From NCBI GenBank assembly GCA_045132235.1, contig JBGURX010000012.1, positions 1 through 64,000 on the forward strand: DNA of 64,000 nucleotides. Reading direction: 5' to 3'. Under the pieces are notes generated by a model. The model was not told the origin of the DNA and ran no database searches. It worked only from the letters and a program-made list of their open reading frames with translations. The position numbers were made by a program, and so were the translations under genes. Below, one piece after another: positions 34,913 to 44,999 of the stretch (position 1 is its first letter; each line of letters opens with the position of its first letter). The DNA comes from UBA1756 sp045132235. Its GTDB lineage: Bacteria; Bacteroidota; Bacteroidia; Bacteroidales; WCHB1-69.

Positions 34913-36580
34913 TCATTCACCCGTGCAGGATTTCCATGTCTTGTAGCCGCCTGCGAGGTTATACACCTTCTGGAAGCCCATCTGCATGAGGATGCGGCAG
35001 GCGATGTATCCGCGCAGACCGATGGCGCAGAAAATCACCACTTTCTGATCCGGGTCCATATCTTCGGCGTATTCGCGCAGCTCGTCGAGCGGATAGTTCT
35101 CCGCCCCTTCGATGGTACCGGCACGGTTCTCGAGCAGACTGCGTACATCCACCAGCAGGAAGTCGTCGTTCTGGCGGTTGGCCAGCATCTCCTTCAGCTC
35201 GTGCCACTGCAGCATCTGCACCTTGTCGGTCAGGATGTTCTCGGCCACGAGGCCCGCCACGGTCACCGGGTCCTTCGGCGCGGAGAAGGGCGGCGCGTAG
35301 GCGTGGTCGAAGTCGGTAAGGTCGTAGGCGGTGCCGCCATGCGCGATGGTGGCGGCCAGCACATCAAGGCGCTTGTCCACGCCCGACGCGCCGCACACCG
35401 CCGCCCCCAGCAGCTGGCCGGTATAGGGAGCGAACATCAGCTTGATGCTCACGGGACGGCTGCCCGGATAGTAGCCGGCATGGTCGCCGGTGTGCGTCAC
35501 GGAGACACGGTACGGGATGTCCAATTCCCGCAGCTGTTTCTCCGACAGACCGGTGCGGCCCACCGACAGGTCGAAGACCTTGGCGATGGCTGTGCCGACA
35601 GCCCCACAGTAGGACTGCGTGTTGCCCGTCACGATATTGTTGGCACAGGTGCGTGCCTGCTTGTTGGCCGGACCCGCCAAGAAGCAGAGCTGCCGCCGGC
35701 CGGTCAAAGGACTGACGGTTTCCACTGCGTCACCCACCGCATAAATATTGGGGTCGTTGGTCTGCATGTGCTCGTTCACGGTGATGCCACCCAATGCACC
35801 GATTTCCAGTCCCGCCTCCTTGGCAAGATTCACATTGGGCCGCACGCCCACACTCACCAGCACCATGTCGGCCTCCAGCTCACCGCCGCTGCGCAGCTGC
35901 ACGTGGGTGCAACCACCCTCGTGGCGGAAAGCGGTGACGCTGTCATTCAGCATCAGCTGCACGCCGTTGCGCTTGACCTCGGCCTGCACTTCGGCAGCAA
36001 TCTCCCAATCCACAGGCGGCAGAATCTGTGAGGCCATCTCCACAATGGTCACCTCGCAGCCGGCATGGCGGAAGTTCTCGGCCATCTCCAAGCCGATGAA
36101 ACCTGCGCCCACCACTACCACGCGCGCCGGTTTCGGCAAAGCGTCGAGACAGGTGCGGATGGCATCAGTGTCGGGCACATCACGCAAAGTAAAGATGTTG
36201 GGACCGTCGATGCCGGGGATGGGCGGACGCACCGCCGTGGTGCCCGGTGCCAGCACGAGCTTATCGTAACTCTCCTCGTATGTTTTGCCCGTAGATATAT
36301 TCATGCAAGTCACTTTCTTTGCCTCTCGGTCGATGGAAGTAACTTCGGTATTTACGCGCACGTCGGCATCAAACCGGTTGCCAAAACTGGTGGGCGTTTG
36401 CAAGAAAAGCGAATTTCTCTCGGGAATCACTCCGCCGATATAATAAGGCAATCCGCAATTCGCATATGAAATATAGGAGCCTTTTTCAAAGATAATAATC
36501 TGGGCGTCCTCGTCCAAACGACGCAAACGGGCAGCTGTAGTGGCACCTCCCGCTACACCGCCAACAATCAAATACTTCAT
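34913..36580 (-). CDS. cdr: CoA-disulfide reductase fused to rhodanese
   Basis: A protein of 555 residues. Residues 1-445 are an FAD- and NAD(P)H-dependent disulfide reductase of the CoADR/NADH oxidase group: VGGVAGGATTAARLRR at the FAD site, the single redox Cys in SYANCGLPYYIGG (about Cys43), VVVGAGFIGLEMAEN for NAD(P)H, and IYAVGDAVE. Residues about 455-555 form a rhodanese domain with LVDVRS and active-site loop CAIGLRGY. Such fusions reduce CoA-disulfide or CoA-persulfide and serve thiol and sulfur balance. Cytoplasmic; length typical of the CoADR-Rhd fusion. It is followed by the kinase gene on the same strand. Confidence 0.93.
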   Translation of the reverse strand: MKYLIVGGVAGGATTAARLRRLDEDAQIIIFEKGSYISYANCGLPYYIGGVIPERNSLFLQTPTSFGNRFDADVRVNTEVTSIDREAKKVTCMNISTGKTYEESYDKLVLAPGTTAVRPPIPGIDGPNIFTLRDVPDTDAIRTCLDALPKPARVVVVGAGFIGLEMAENFRHAGCEVTIVEMASQILPPVDWEIAAEVQAEVKRNGVQLMLNDSVTAFRHEGGCTHVQLRSGGELEADMVLVSVGVRPNVNLAKEAGLEIGALGGITVNEHMQTNDPNIYAVGDAVETVSPLTGRRQLCFLAGPANKQARTCANNIVTGNTQSYCGAVGTAIAKVFDLSVGRTGLSEKQLRELDIPYRVSVTHTGDHAGYYPGSRPVSIKLMFAPYTGQLLGAAVCGASGVDKRLDVLAATIAHGGTAYDLTDFDHAYAPPFSAPKDPVTVAGLVAENILTDKVQMLQWHELKEMLANRQNDDFLLVDVRSLLENRAGTIEGAENYPLDELREYAEDMDPDQKVVIFCAIGLRGYIACRILMQMGFQKVYNLAGGYKTWKSCTGE

Positions 36581-36610
36581 GATTTACAATTATTTATGAT
36601 TGATATAAAA

Positions 36611-38521
36611 TTATTCTTCCTTTTCGCTCAACTCTAACCAGCGCATCGACTTCTCATCCAACAATACTTCTACCTGCTGGTAACGGTTGCCCCATTCCAC
36701 CAATTCCTCACTGCTTCCTTCCCCCGAATTCATCTTGTCCAACAACTCTTTCTTCTCTTTCTCCAAATCACCAATTTCCAATTCAAGTAATTCAAATTCC
36801 TTCTTTTCCTTAAATGTAAGTTTGTTGGAATTGACTTTTTTCTCCACTTTGTCTTCTTTGACCTCCGACTGCTTTTGTAATTTCTCCACCCGTTTCTCGA
36901 TGCGGAGCTCCTTGTCGCGGGCTAATTTGTAGTCGGTATAATTCCCATAAAAGTCCTTCACCTTGCCATCCCCATTGAACACAAAGATGTGATCCACCAG
37001 TTTGTTCATGAACCATCGGTCGTGCGAAACGATGAGCACACAGCCTTTGTAATGGTACAGCAAGTCTTCCAAGCGGTTGAGCGTGTCGATGTCGAAATCG
37101 TTGGTCGGCTCGTCCAAGATGAGGAAATTAGGATTCCGCATCAGGGTAATCAGCAGGTAGAGTTTTCGTTTTTCTCCGCCGCTAAGATCCTCAAAATAAG
37201 TGTATTGCTGTTCGTACTTGAAGCCAAAGTGATTGAGGAACTGCGATGCGCCAATGTAGTTGCCCGTCTCGGTCCGGATCACCTCGGCGTACTCTTTTAC
37301 AATATCTATAATACGGCGGTTGCCAGCAATCTGCATGCCCTCCTGCGAGTAGTAGCCGAACTGGATGGTCTGTCCCGCCACGATTTTTCCCGCATTGGGC
37401 TTCAGCTGTCCCACGATGAGCTTCAGGAAAGTGGATTTCCCCGTGCCATTCTTCCCCACAATGCCGCACTTCTCCCCTCTTTTAAATACGTATGAAAAGT
37501 CGTCCAGCAGCACCTTGTCGCCGAAAGAGAAATCCAAATTATTGATTTCCAATATTTTGTTTCCCAACCGTTCGGGCTCTACATGAAAACTCTCGGCAGG
37601 TTTCTCCACCTTGCGGCTCACCGCCTCTTTCAGCTGCTCAAAGCCCTGTATGCGTGCCCGCGACTTGGAGGTACGTGCCTGCGGGGAGGTGTGCACCCAC
37701 TCCAACTCCTTCAGATAGAGCTGTTTGATCTTGTCATACTCCGCATTTTCTATGGTGATGCGCTCCGCTTTTTTCTCTAAATAATAGTCGTATTTTCCCC
37801 GATAATGATAGAGATTGCCATTTTCGATTTCAAAAATGTCGTTGCACACTTTATCCAAGAAATGACGGTCGTGGGTCACCATCAGCAGGGTGACATTGGC
37901 ATGGGAAAGGTAGTTTTCCATCCATTCAATCATCTCAATATCAAGATGATTGGTGGGCTCATCCAAAATCAGCAGGTCGGTGTCGGCGATGAGAGTTTTC
38001 GCCAATGCCGTTTTCTTGCGCTGTCCGCCCGACAGTTCGCCCACCGACTTGAAGACATCCTCGATGCCGAAGCGCGACAAAATCTCCTTCACCTTGCTTT
38101 CGAAATCCCACGCGTGCAGGCGGTCCATGCTCTCGATGGCATGGTGCATCCGCTGTTCCAACTCGGCACCGACCTCGCCCGCCGCATGCGCCGCATCCAT
38201 CAGTGCCATGCAGGTTTCATACTCCTTAACCGCTTGTATTTCCGGCGTTTGAGAATCAAAGATGGCATCCAACACGGGCACATTGTCGTTGAAATCGTCA
38301 ATCTGCGGCAGGTACGAAACCGTGATGTCCTTGCGCACCACCACCTGCCCTTCGTCGGGCTGTTCCAGTCCGGCGATGATGTTGAGCAGCGTCGATTTCC
38401 CCGTGCCGTTCTTGGCAATCAGCGCACTCTTCTGCCCCTTCTCCAACCCGAAAGTGATGTCGTGGAAGAGCAGTTTCTCGCCGTAGGTTTTCGATAGATT
38501 CTCAACAGTTAGGTAGTTCAT
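36611..38521 (-). CDS. uup: ABC-F ATPase (Uup-like translation or DNA-associated factor)
   Basis: A protein of 636 residues with two ABC domains and no membrane segment. Domain 1 has Walker A GTGKSTLLN, signature LSGGQRKKTALAKTL and Walker B LLILDEPTNHLD; domain 2 has GKNGTGKSTFLK, LSGGEKRKLYLL and FLILDEPTNDFD. The linker between them (WVHTSPQARTSKSRARIQGF) is the P-site-interaction motif region of ABC-F proteins. The C-terminal 100 residues are a charged coiled coil (about 540-636) as in Uup. ABC-F proteins act on the ribosome; Uup-type members also affect precise excision. Exact subtype is not certain. Confidence 0.9.
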   Translation of the reverse strand: MNYLTVENLSKTYGEKLLFHDITFGLEKGQKSALIAKNGTGKSTLLNIIAGLEQPDEGQVVVRKDITVSYLPQIDDFNDNVPVLDAIFDSQTPEIQAVKEYETCMALMDAAHAAGEVGAELEQRMHHAIESMDRLHAWDFESKVKEILSRFGIEDVFKSVGELSGGQRKKTALAKTLIADTDLLILDEPTNHLDIEMIEWMENYLSHANVTLLMVTHDRHFLDKVCNDIFEIENGNLYHYRGKYDYYLEKKAERITIENAEYDKIKQLYLKELEWVHTSPQARTSKSRARIQGFEQLKEAVSRKVEKPAESFHVEPERLGNKILEINNLDFSFGDKVLLDDFSYVFKRGEKCGIVGKNGTGKSTFLKLIVGQLKPNAGKIVAGQTIQFGYYSQEGMQIAGNRRIIDIVKEYAEVIRTETGNYIGASQFLNHFGFKYEQQYTYFEDLSGGEKRKLYLLITLMRNPNFLILDEPTNDFDIDTLNRLEDLLYHYKGCVLIVSHDRWFMNKLVDHIFVFNGDGKVKDFYGNYTDYKLARDKELRIEKRVEKLQKQSEVKEDKVEKKVNSNKLTFKEKKEFELLELEIGDLEKEKKELLDKMNSGEGSSEELVEWGNRYQQVEVLLDEKSMRWLELSEKEE

Positions 38522-38530
38522 AGTAAGGTG

Positions 38531-38600
38531 AAAGTTTAGAGTTTAGAGTTTAAGGCTTAGAAGTAATTTTCAGTTTTCAATTCTCAATTTTCAGTTTTTA
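38531..38600. repeat. Short AT-rich direct repeats between uup and the decarboxylase gene
   Basis: Repeated AGAGTTTAGAGTTTA units are followed by TTTTCAGTTTTCAATTCTC and TTTTCAG. The 15-mer ATTGAGAATTGAAAA is present (minus strand) and recurs exactly in the repeat at 62527-62575. Confidence 0.75.
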
Positions 38601-40025
38601 GTACCCTAATATTTTCAGCATTGACTTGTAGCTCTGCTCTTTAGCGAACAGCTTGGTGCAGATTTCACCCTCTTCGTCGCGGTAGATGATGATGTGTTTG
38701 GGTGCGGGGGTGAGGCAGTGCTGGATGCCGCCGTAGCCGCCCACCGACTCCTGATAGGCACCCGTGTTGAACAGTCCGATGTACTGCGGATCCTCGTCGA
38801 AATAGTCGTTGCTCTCCTGCGTAGGCACACTGGCACGGATCTTGGGGAGGAACACGGCGTTGAGCGACGCCTCCGAGTTGTAGAAGTCCTGACTGTCGCA
38901 GGTGAGGCCGCCAAGGAACACGCGCTCGTACTCCTTGTCCCAGTTGTTGACCGCCAAGATGATGAACTGCTGGTCGATGGCCCACGTATCGGGCAAAGTA
39001 GTCATGAAAGAGCTGTCAATCATATCCCATAACTCCCTGTCGTTCTGGCGTTTCTGCTGAAGTACAGAAAAGAGCACCGCGCTGGCTTCGCCTACGGTGT
39101 AGGAACCGAACTCCGTGAAAATATCGGGTTCCGGCACACCCTCGCGGGTACAAATGTTTTTAATTTGTGCCACAATCTCCTCGGCCATGTATTCATAATC
39201 GTACTCAAACGAGAGGGATGTCTTGATCGGGAAGCCGCCACCGATGTCGAGCGAATCCAATTCAGGACAGATTTTCTTCAAGTCGCAGTACAAACTGATG
39301 CACTTCGACAGCTCATTCCAGTAGTACGCAGTATCTTGAATGCCCGTATTGATGAAGAAATGCAACATCTTCAACTCGAACTTCGGATTGTTTTTGATTT
39401 TATGCAGATACAGCGGAATGATATCGTTGTAGCGGATGCCCAAACGTGAAGTATAGAACTCAAACCGGGGTTCTTCCTCCGCAGCAATACGGATGCCAAT
39501 CTTGCATTTGGTGTTCACCGCCGCATCCAACATGTCCAGCTCGTGAATATTGTCCAGAATGGGAATCGTATTGGTATATCCCTTATCCAACATCATGGCA
39601 ATATTGTCGATATATTGCTGTTTTTTGAAACCATTGCAAAGGATAAAATTCTCTTTATCAAACAGTTTCTGTTCCTCCAAAACCTCAATCAAATTCAAGT
39701 CGAAGGCGGAAGAGGTCTCGATATGTACATCGTTCTTCAGCACTTCCGACAGAACAAACTCGAAATGAGAGCTTTTGGTACAGTAGCAATAGTGGTAATC
39801 GCCCTGATAATCGGCTTTGGCGATGGCCACATTGAACCAACGGCGTGCTTTCTGGATGTTCTGCGAAATCTTGGGCAGATAGGTGATTTTCAACGGTGTA
39901 CCATACTGTTTGATAATGTCCATCAACGGCACTCCATTGAATATCAATTCATTGTCTTCCACCTCAAACTGGTCTTGAGGGAATTCGAAAGTCTGCGTAA
40001 TTAAATCAATGTACTTGGTTCTCAT
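38598..40025 (-). CDS. speA: Fold-III PLP decarboxylase, probable arginine decarboxylase
   Basis: A protein of 475 residues. The N-terminal TIM-barrel starts at about residue 45 and carries the PLP lysine in YCYCTKSSHFEF (about Lys84), DIGGGFP in the phosphate-binding glycine loop, and FTEFGSYTVGEAS. The C-terminal beta domain has the catalytic-Cys segment GLTCDSQDFY and FNTGAYQESVGG. This is the alanine-racemase fold shared by ornithine, arginine, diaminopimelate and carboxynorspermidine decarboxylases. In Bacteroidota similar short proteins are annotated arginine decarboxylase, giving agmatine for polyamine synthesis. It is shorter than E. coli SpeA (about 650). Substrate is inferred, not shown. 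Confidence 0.8.
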   Translation of the reverse strand: MRTKYIDLITQTFEFPQDQFEVEDNELIFNGVPLMDIIKQYGTPLKITYLPKISQNIQKARRWFNVAIAKADYQGDYHYCYCTKSSHFEFVLSEVLKNDVHIETSSAFDLNLIEVLEEQKLFDKENFILCNGFKKQQYIDNIAMMLDKGYTNTIPILDNIHELDMLDAAVNTKCKIGIRIAAEEEPRFEFYTSRLGIRYNDIIPLYLHKIKNNPKFELKMLHFFINTGIQDTAYYWNELSKCISLYCDLKKICPELDSLDIGGGFPIKTSLSFEYDYEYMAEEIVAQIKNICTREGVPEPDIFTEFGSYTVGEASAVLFSVLQQKRQNDRELWDMIDSSFMTTLPDTWAIDQQFIILAVNNWDKEYERVFLGGLTCDSQDFYNSEASLNAVFLPKIRASVPTQESNDYFDEDPQYIGLFNTGAYQESVGGYGGIQHCLTPAPKHIIIYRDEEGEICTKLFAKEQSYKSMLKILGY

Positions 40026-40053
40026 CTTGAATGGGTTATGAAAGTTTTCATCG

Positions 40054-40062
40054 GCAAAAATA
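40054..40062 (-). promoter_or_regulatory. Bacteroidota -7 promoter element for the decarboxylase gene
   Basis: TATTTTTGC on the minus strand, 28 bases before the start at 40025. Confidence 0.65.
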
Positions 40063-40204
40063 CATGAATTTTAGTATTGTTATTCAACTTTTAAAGAAAA
40101 ATTTTTTAATCCAACTTCACTACATTGATAAAAAATTTCCCATCCAACTTAATCGGATTGAAGTGATTTTTGCTAAATTTAATAATAATAAAAGAATAAA
40201 GGGA

Positions 40205-41899
40205 TTATTCATCCTTCCATTCAAAGCTCTCTTCCAGCTCCCAATAGCCTCTGATAGAGAGAGAACGGGGAAAGAAGGAGACCTTTTCAGGCAAGAGCTT
40301 CTGTCGATAATCCCCCGTATCCCAAATGCCGTTTCCGTTGGCATCTTCGAGTAATCTGACTTTGTACTTTCCAGCGGGAAGGCGGTCGTACACCACCGTC
40401 ATGTTGGACGTGACTTTGTCGCTCCTAAGTTCCACGCCTTTTTCGGTAAGCAGCGTGGCCACATAGCTCATGCCGTTGGCGGGCACCTTGTACAACATTT
40501 TCAATGTGCCGTAATCCTTCTCCGTTTTCGTGGTGAATGTGGCGACTATTGTATCGTTGCTGCATCCATTGTAAGCCTTGAAAACCGAGTCGCGGATCAT
40601 CAGCTCGTAGGGTACTTTCTCCTCGTAGGTGGCAGGAATGCGCAACGACATGGCAAAGGTGTCGGGGATGGAGAGCCATAGGTAGGTGGTGTCGTTGCCC
40701 AGATATTTCCTCTTGGCCACCAAGCGCGCCCTTACCGAGTCGCACGGCTGTACAGGATAGGAGAAATTCAGTGTGAGTGGCTGATACAGTTCTCCTTTAT
40801 TGGAAACCGTAACACCCAATCCAGCAGACTTTTCATCGCGGTTGCGGCGCAGTCCGCGCGTCTCCTTCTCTTTGAACGGCAGCAACTCGAGGGTATCTAC
40901 CAGCGTGTCGCCCATCGCACAGACCAGTTGCAGCGTGTCGGTGAGTTCCTGTTTCATGTACAGCACCAGTGTGTCGTGACCGAAATAGGTGAAGAAGTCA
41001 GCGGCGGTGTCAATGGCCTGTAATTCAACATCGCCAATCTGTTCACTAAAGACGAACTCATATTTCCCTTTCTCCTTGTTCTGCGACTTCACCATTTTCT
41101 GCGGCACTTTGGCGGTAAAGAGGCGCAGCAGCGGTTGCGGTTTTGCCGTGTCGGCGGGCGTCACCTGCACAGAATCCATAGGCAGCGTGTCGGCAGCAGC
41201 GGCCGTGTCCTTTTGTATCGGCACCGCCTCGAAAAGCACGGGCGAGAAGGCGACAGCTTCGGTGGGCTGGCTGTACATCAAATTGTTATCCTCGTCATCC
41301 AGCACGAAAACCTTATAGCTTCCCGCCTTCAGGTTCTTGATCTGGAACGTGCCGTTGGCCAATGTCTTGGTGATGAACTGCGGGCGTGTGGTCATCGGCA
41401 GCGAGTCCACATCGTCAGTGTAGGCGAACACGAAACAGTTTTTGGCCGGCTGCATGGTTTTGGCATCCACCACCTTCCCTTCCACCATCATCGAATCGAC
41501 AGCGGCGCCGGTGGAGAAGGCGTAACTGTACAGTGGCAGCGGGTTGCCCTCGGTAAAGTCCTGAATGCAGTTGGCGAAACTGATATTGTAGGTCTGGTCG
41601 GGAAGAAGCGTGTCTTGAAACTTGACAATCAGTGTTTTGCCCGATAAGGTATAGGTAGGCTGTGTGGCGGGCGGCGGCGAGATGAGCACATTTTCCAGCG
41701 TGTTGTTCAACGTGACGTATTCGTTGAAAGAAACTTTGAAGGAATTGCCCTTGAAGTGTGTGGAGCCGTTGGCGGGGTGCTCTTTGGTGACCGACGGAGG
41801 GGTGATGTCCTTCGGGCCGCCGACAGGGGTGACGATTTTGGCGCAGCCGGCAACAAGCAGGATGAATGCGAGCAGTATGGAAAAGAGGGTGCGATTCAC
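40205..41899 (-). CDS. Ig-like domain (Big_5) lipoprotein
   Basis: A protein of 564 residues with a lipoprotein signal (MNRTLFSILLAFILLVAGC, Cys at 19). The mature protein opens with PVGGPKDITPPSVTKEHPAN followed by the bacterial Ig-like 5 domain (about 35-130; FKVSFNEYVTL, ISFANCIQDFTEGN, YSYAFSTG), a conserved Bacteroidota envelope protein type. A prealbumin-like beta domain (about 135-210; FQIKNLKAGSYKVFVLDDED) and a C-terminal one (LPAGKYKVRLLEDANGNGIW) follow. Function is unknown; a structural or envelope-assembly role is plausible. It is 6 bases after the lytic transglycosylase gene, and so probably part of an envelope operon. Confidence 0.8.
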   Translation of the reverse strand: MNRTLFSILLAFILLVAGCAKIVTPVGGPKDITPPSVTKEHPANGSTHFKGNSFKVSFNEYVTLNNTLENVLISPPPATQPTYTLSGKTLIVKFQDTLLPDQTYNISFANCIQDFTEGNPLPLYSYAFSTGAAVDSMMVEGKVVDAKTMQPAKNCFVFAYTDDVDSLPMTTRPQFITKTLANGTFQIKNLKAGSYKVFVLDDEDNNLMYSQPTEAVAFSPVLFEAVPIQKDTAAAADTLPMDSVQVTPADTAKPQPLLRLFTAKVPQKMVKSQNKEKGKYEFVFSEQIGDVELQAIDTAADFFTYFGHDTLVLYMKQELTDTLQLVCAMGDTLVDTLELLPFKEKETRGLRRNRDEKSAGLGVTVSNKGELYQPLTLNFSYPVQPCDSVRARLVAKRKYLGNDTTYLWLSIPDTFAMSLRIPATYEEKVPYELMIRDSVFKAYNGCSNDTIVATFTTKTEKDYGTLKMLYKVPANGMSYVATLLTEKGVELRSDKVTSNMTVVYDRLPAGKYKVRLLEDANGNGIWDTGDYRQKLLPEKVSFFPRSLSIRGYWELEESFEWKDE

Positions 41900-41905
41900 G
41901 GGCGG

Positions 41906-43477
41906 CTACTTTTTAGGGATCTTCAGCTTCTGACCGACATGAAGGGTGTTGACATTCGTCAGGTGATTGTATTCTGCAATCTGCTTGACAGTCACGCCAT
42001 ACTTGGTGGCAATTTTGTACAGGGTGTCGCCCGACTTGACGGTGTAGATGATGGGAGATGAGGAAGATGATGAGCTGGCGGAGTTAGAGGAGGTGCTGGC
42101 GGAACTGCCCGATGAGCTGCTGCCGCCGGAGGGTTTCACTGCCGTGCTGTCGGAGGCCTGCGTGTTGTCGGTCTTGGGCGGAGCCACATAGGTGTAGCCC
42201 ACCACTAATTTCTGTCCGACCTTCACGTAATTGCTTTTCAGTTTGTTCATATTCTTGAGCTCCGTGACCGACAGTCCGTATTTGTTGGCGATTTTGGAAA
42301 GGCTCTCGCCGCTTCTCACCGTGTGGTATTTTTTCTTGGTGGTTGCGCTGCCGTCGCTCTTGCCCGTGTAGGTGTTGACATACACCTGCAGCGGGGCGAA
42401 ATAGGTGTCGTACTCATATTTGTAGATGGAGTCCTGCATCTGCTCGAACCGGTCGAGGTCGCGGCGGCGGAGGCGCAGCGGGAAGGGTTCGGTGAAGGCG
42501 GGGATGACGTTGCGCTTGTACTGCGGGTTGAGGGTCTTGATTTCCTCCACGTCGATGTTGAGCACATGGGCAATCTGTTCAAAATGCACCTCTTTTTTAA
42601 TCATGATGGTGTCCACATCAAGAGGAATGCGGATGTCGGCGGGGGTGATGCCGTGCATCTTATAGTATTTCATCATGTAGAAGGCACCGATGTAGGCGGG
42701 GAAATAGTTCTGGGTTTCACGCGGCAGATACGCACGCACCTCCCAGAAGTTGGTCTTGCCGCCAGAACGGGCGATGGCCTTGCGCACATTGTTGGCGCCG
42801 CAGTTGTAAGCCGAGATGGCCAATCCCCAGTCGTTGAAGATGTTGTACAGGTCACGGAGGTGACGGGCGGCCGCGTCGGTGGCTTTCATCGGGTCGCGGC
42901 GGTCGTCCACGAAAGTGTTGACCTCCAGCCCGTACATCTTGCCGGTCTGGTACATAAACTGCCAGATGCCGGTGGCCCCGGCCGGCGACACCGCCGTGGG
43001 GTTGAGACTCGACTCGATGATGGTGAGGTACATCAGCTCCTCGGGAACATCGTACTTGTCGAAGATGGCCGCCATGCGGGGGTAGTAGTACTGCGCCAGT
43101 CCGAGAATGACCGATGACGAGCGCTTGCGGGTGTTGGCGTACAGGTTGATGTAGCTGCGCACCGTCGAGTTGTAGCCGAGCTGCACCACCGAATGGAGCC
43201 GGTTGAGACGCAGGTGGTAGATGGAGTCGCAGTTCGCATCCGACACGGTGTTGGTGTCGCTGTAGGAGTTGATGGCGCTGCGTGCGTTGGCACTGGCATG
43301 GGTGACATACCACGTGTCGAGCATCTTGTCCATCTTGGCGTTCAGCTGACTTTGCGAACGCTGTATTTCGGTTTCCTCCGCCTTCTGTGCGGCAATTCTC
43401 GCACTGTCGGACTGGGCGAATCCCATCGAGGCCGACAGCACCATCATTATCAGGATATATATCGCTTTTCTCATCAT
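41906..43477 (-). CDS. mltD: Membrane-type lytic transglycosylase with two LysM domains (MltD-like)
   Basis: A protein of 523 residues with a signal peptide ending at SMGFAQ (about residue 22). The SLT domain (about 140-270) has the catalytic Glu155 in IIESSLNPTAVSPAGATGIW, with AAARHLRDLY and AISAYNCGANNVRKAI after it. Two LysM peptidoglycan-binding motifs sit at about 383-428 (YHTVRSGESLSKIANKYGLS) and 478-521 (YTVKSGDTLYKIATKYGVT), separated by a Ser-rich linker. The enzyme cleaves glycan strands to anhydromuropeptides in the periplasm. The start ATG overlaps the TGA of the preceding MORN-type gene by one base, so the two are coupled. Confidence 0.93.
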   Translation of the reverse strand: MMRKAIYILIMMVLSASMGFAQSDSARIAAQKAEETEIQRSQSQLNAKMDKMLDTWYVTHASANARSAINSYSDTNTVSDANCDSIYHLRLNRLHSVVQLGYNSTVRSYINLYANTRKRSSSVILGLAQYYYPRMAAIFDKYDVPEELMYLTIIESSLNPTAVSPAGATGIWQFMYQTGKMYGLEVNTFVDDRRDPMKATDAAARHLRDLYNIFNDWGLAISAYNCGANNVRKAIARSGGKTNFWEVRAYLPRETQNYFPAYIGAFYMMKYYKMHGITPADIRIPLDVDTIMIKKEVHFEQIAHVLNIDVEEIKTLNPQYKRNVIPAFTEPFPLRLRRRDLDRFEQMQDSIYKYEYDTYFAPLQVYVNTYTGKSDGSATTKKKYHTVRSGESLSKIANKYGLSVTELKNMNKLKSNYVKVGQKLVVGYTYVAPPKTDNTQASDSTAVKPSGGSSSSGSSASTSSNSASSSSSSSPIIYTVKSGDTLYKIATKYGVTVKQIAEYNHLTNVNTLHVGQKLKIPKK

Positions 43478-44979
43478 CAGTATTCAATTTTATAATTATT
43501 CCACCTCAACTCCTTCCCGTCCTTGTACTGAGTGGTCAAAATGAGAGCACCCGTATCATCGTATTCGTACCAAATACCGTCACGCTCGCCGTTTACACAG
43601 CGACCGGTACGTTTTATAACGTGGTTTTCATAGTAAATAGTATATTTCCCACTCATCAAATCCTGATCATATTCAATTTCTGAATTGATGACACCCTCCT
43701 CGTACCAGCTTTTCCACAATCCGGTACGCATTCCATCAAAATAATCGCCCTCCTCAATGGCCTTGTTGCGCCGGTAGAACCAATGGCCTTCCTCAGTACC
43801 CTCCACGAAATTTCCTTTCGTCACCTCGACACCCTCTTCATCGTATTCCACAAACTCCCCGTCGAGCACGCCGCCGTCGTACTGCGCCTCCCGCATCAGC
43901 TGGCCGTTGGCATAATACCAATGCCATTCGCCATCCTGCTGTCCCTTGCTGTTATACGCTCCCTCCACCTCCACGGTCTTGTCGGGCAGATAGAACTTCC
44001 ACTTGCCGGTACGGTTGGAGTTCTTGTAATTACCTTCCGCTTTCAACTCGCCAGTCGGATAGAACTCCTTCCACTTGCCCTGCCTGCGTCCATCCATGTC
44101 GGTGACACCTTCCGCCAGCATCAGGCCGTTGGAGAAAACATAGCCTTTGATGACGTTGCCGTCGGTGTCGAATTCGCGGCGGATGCCCTCCGCCTTGCCA
44201 TTGTAGTAGGTGGCCATGATGGCGGGCTGTCCGTTGGGGTGGTACGACACCTTCATATCCAACCGCTTGGTCTCCTGCGCGTCAGCCACGAGGTAGTCGT
44301 TCTCATATTTCTGCACAGAGAGGAAGTTGCCCTCCTCGTCGTACTCCTTGAAGTAGCCGTGCCGCTTGTCGTTCACGTACTCGCCTTCCAGCTGCAGGTT
44401 GCCGTTGGGCCAGAAGTATTTCCACTTGCCCTGCTTGTAGCCGAATTTGTCAGTGCGGTTCACGCTTTCGCGTTTGGTGAGGATGCCGCGGTAGTAATAC
44501 ATCAGCTTGACGATGTTGCCGGCGGTGTCGTATTCCACCGACATGCCATGGGGCTTGCCTGCTTCGTAAGGCGTTACACGCTTGAGGTGATGGTCGGCGG
44601 TGTAGGTGCGCACCGGACTCAGCAGTGTGTCGGCATCCCAGTCCTCCACCACATACTCATCGGTGGAATATTGGGTGCGGGGGCCCTGTTTCACGCCGTC
44701 GCGGTAGGTAATTTGCAACGTGGGGCTGCCTTTTTCGTTGTAAAAAGTCCACACGCTGTCGAGCTGCCCGTTGCGGCGGTTGCCCTCCGACACCAACAAT
44801 CCTTTCTCGTTGTAGGATTTCCACCAGCCGTCGGGCTGGCCGTTGACCATTGCGCCCTCGCTGGACTTCACCCCGTTAGGGTAGTAGAAGACATTGTAAC
44901 CGTTCGGATTCACCGTGGGCTGGGCGCAGAGCGCCACCGACAGCAACATCAGCAAACCGAATCCGATACAAGACTTCAT
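43477..44979 (-). CDS. Secreted MORN/YwqK-type repeat protein
   Basis: The frame is open to 45093, but the start at 44979 gives a signal peptide (MKSCIGFGLLMLLSVALCAQ) and lies behind a -7 promoter at 45000-45008. The 500-residue mature protein consists of MORN_2-type repeats of about 22-24 residues with the pattern G-x-W-x-x-Y-x-x-x-G-x-L-x-x-E-G-x-Y, for example GKWKYFWPNGNLQLEGEYVN, GKWKEFYPTGELKAEGNYKN and GEWHWYYANGQLMREAQYDG. These repeats form an extended beta-ribbon; YwqK-like proteins are numerous in Bacteroidota and their role is not known. Probably periplasmic or surface exposed. Coupled to the lytic transglycosylase gene. Confidence 0.88.
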   Translation of the reverse strand: MKSCIGFGLLMLLSVALCAQPTVNPNGYNVFYYPNGVKSSEGAMVNGQPDGWWKSYNEKGLLVSEGNRRNGQLDSVWTFYNEKGSPTLQITYRDGVKQGPRTQYSTDEYVVEDWDADTLLSPVRTYTADHHLKRVTPYEAGKPHGMSVEYDTAGNIVKLMYYYRGILTKRESVNRTDKFGYKQGKWKYFWPNGNLQLEGEYVNDKRHGYFKEYDEEGNFLSVQKYENDYLVADAQETKRLDMKVSYHPNGQPAIMATYYNGKAEGIRREFDTDGNVIKGYVFSNGLMLAEGVTDMDGRRQGKWKEFYPTGELKAEGNYKNSNRTGKWKFYLPDKTVEVEGAYNSKGQQDGEWHWYYANGQLMREAQYDGGVLDGEFVEYDEEGVEVTKGNFVEGTEEGHWFYRRNKAIEEGDYFDGMRTGLWKSWYEEGVINSEIEYDQDLMSGKYTIYYENHVIKRTGRCVNGERDGIWYEYDDTGALILTTQYKDGKELRWNNYKIEY

Positions 44980-44999
44980 ACCTATATTATTACAAAGTT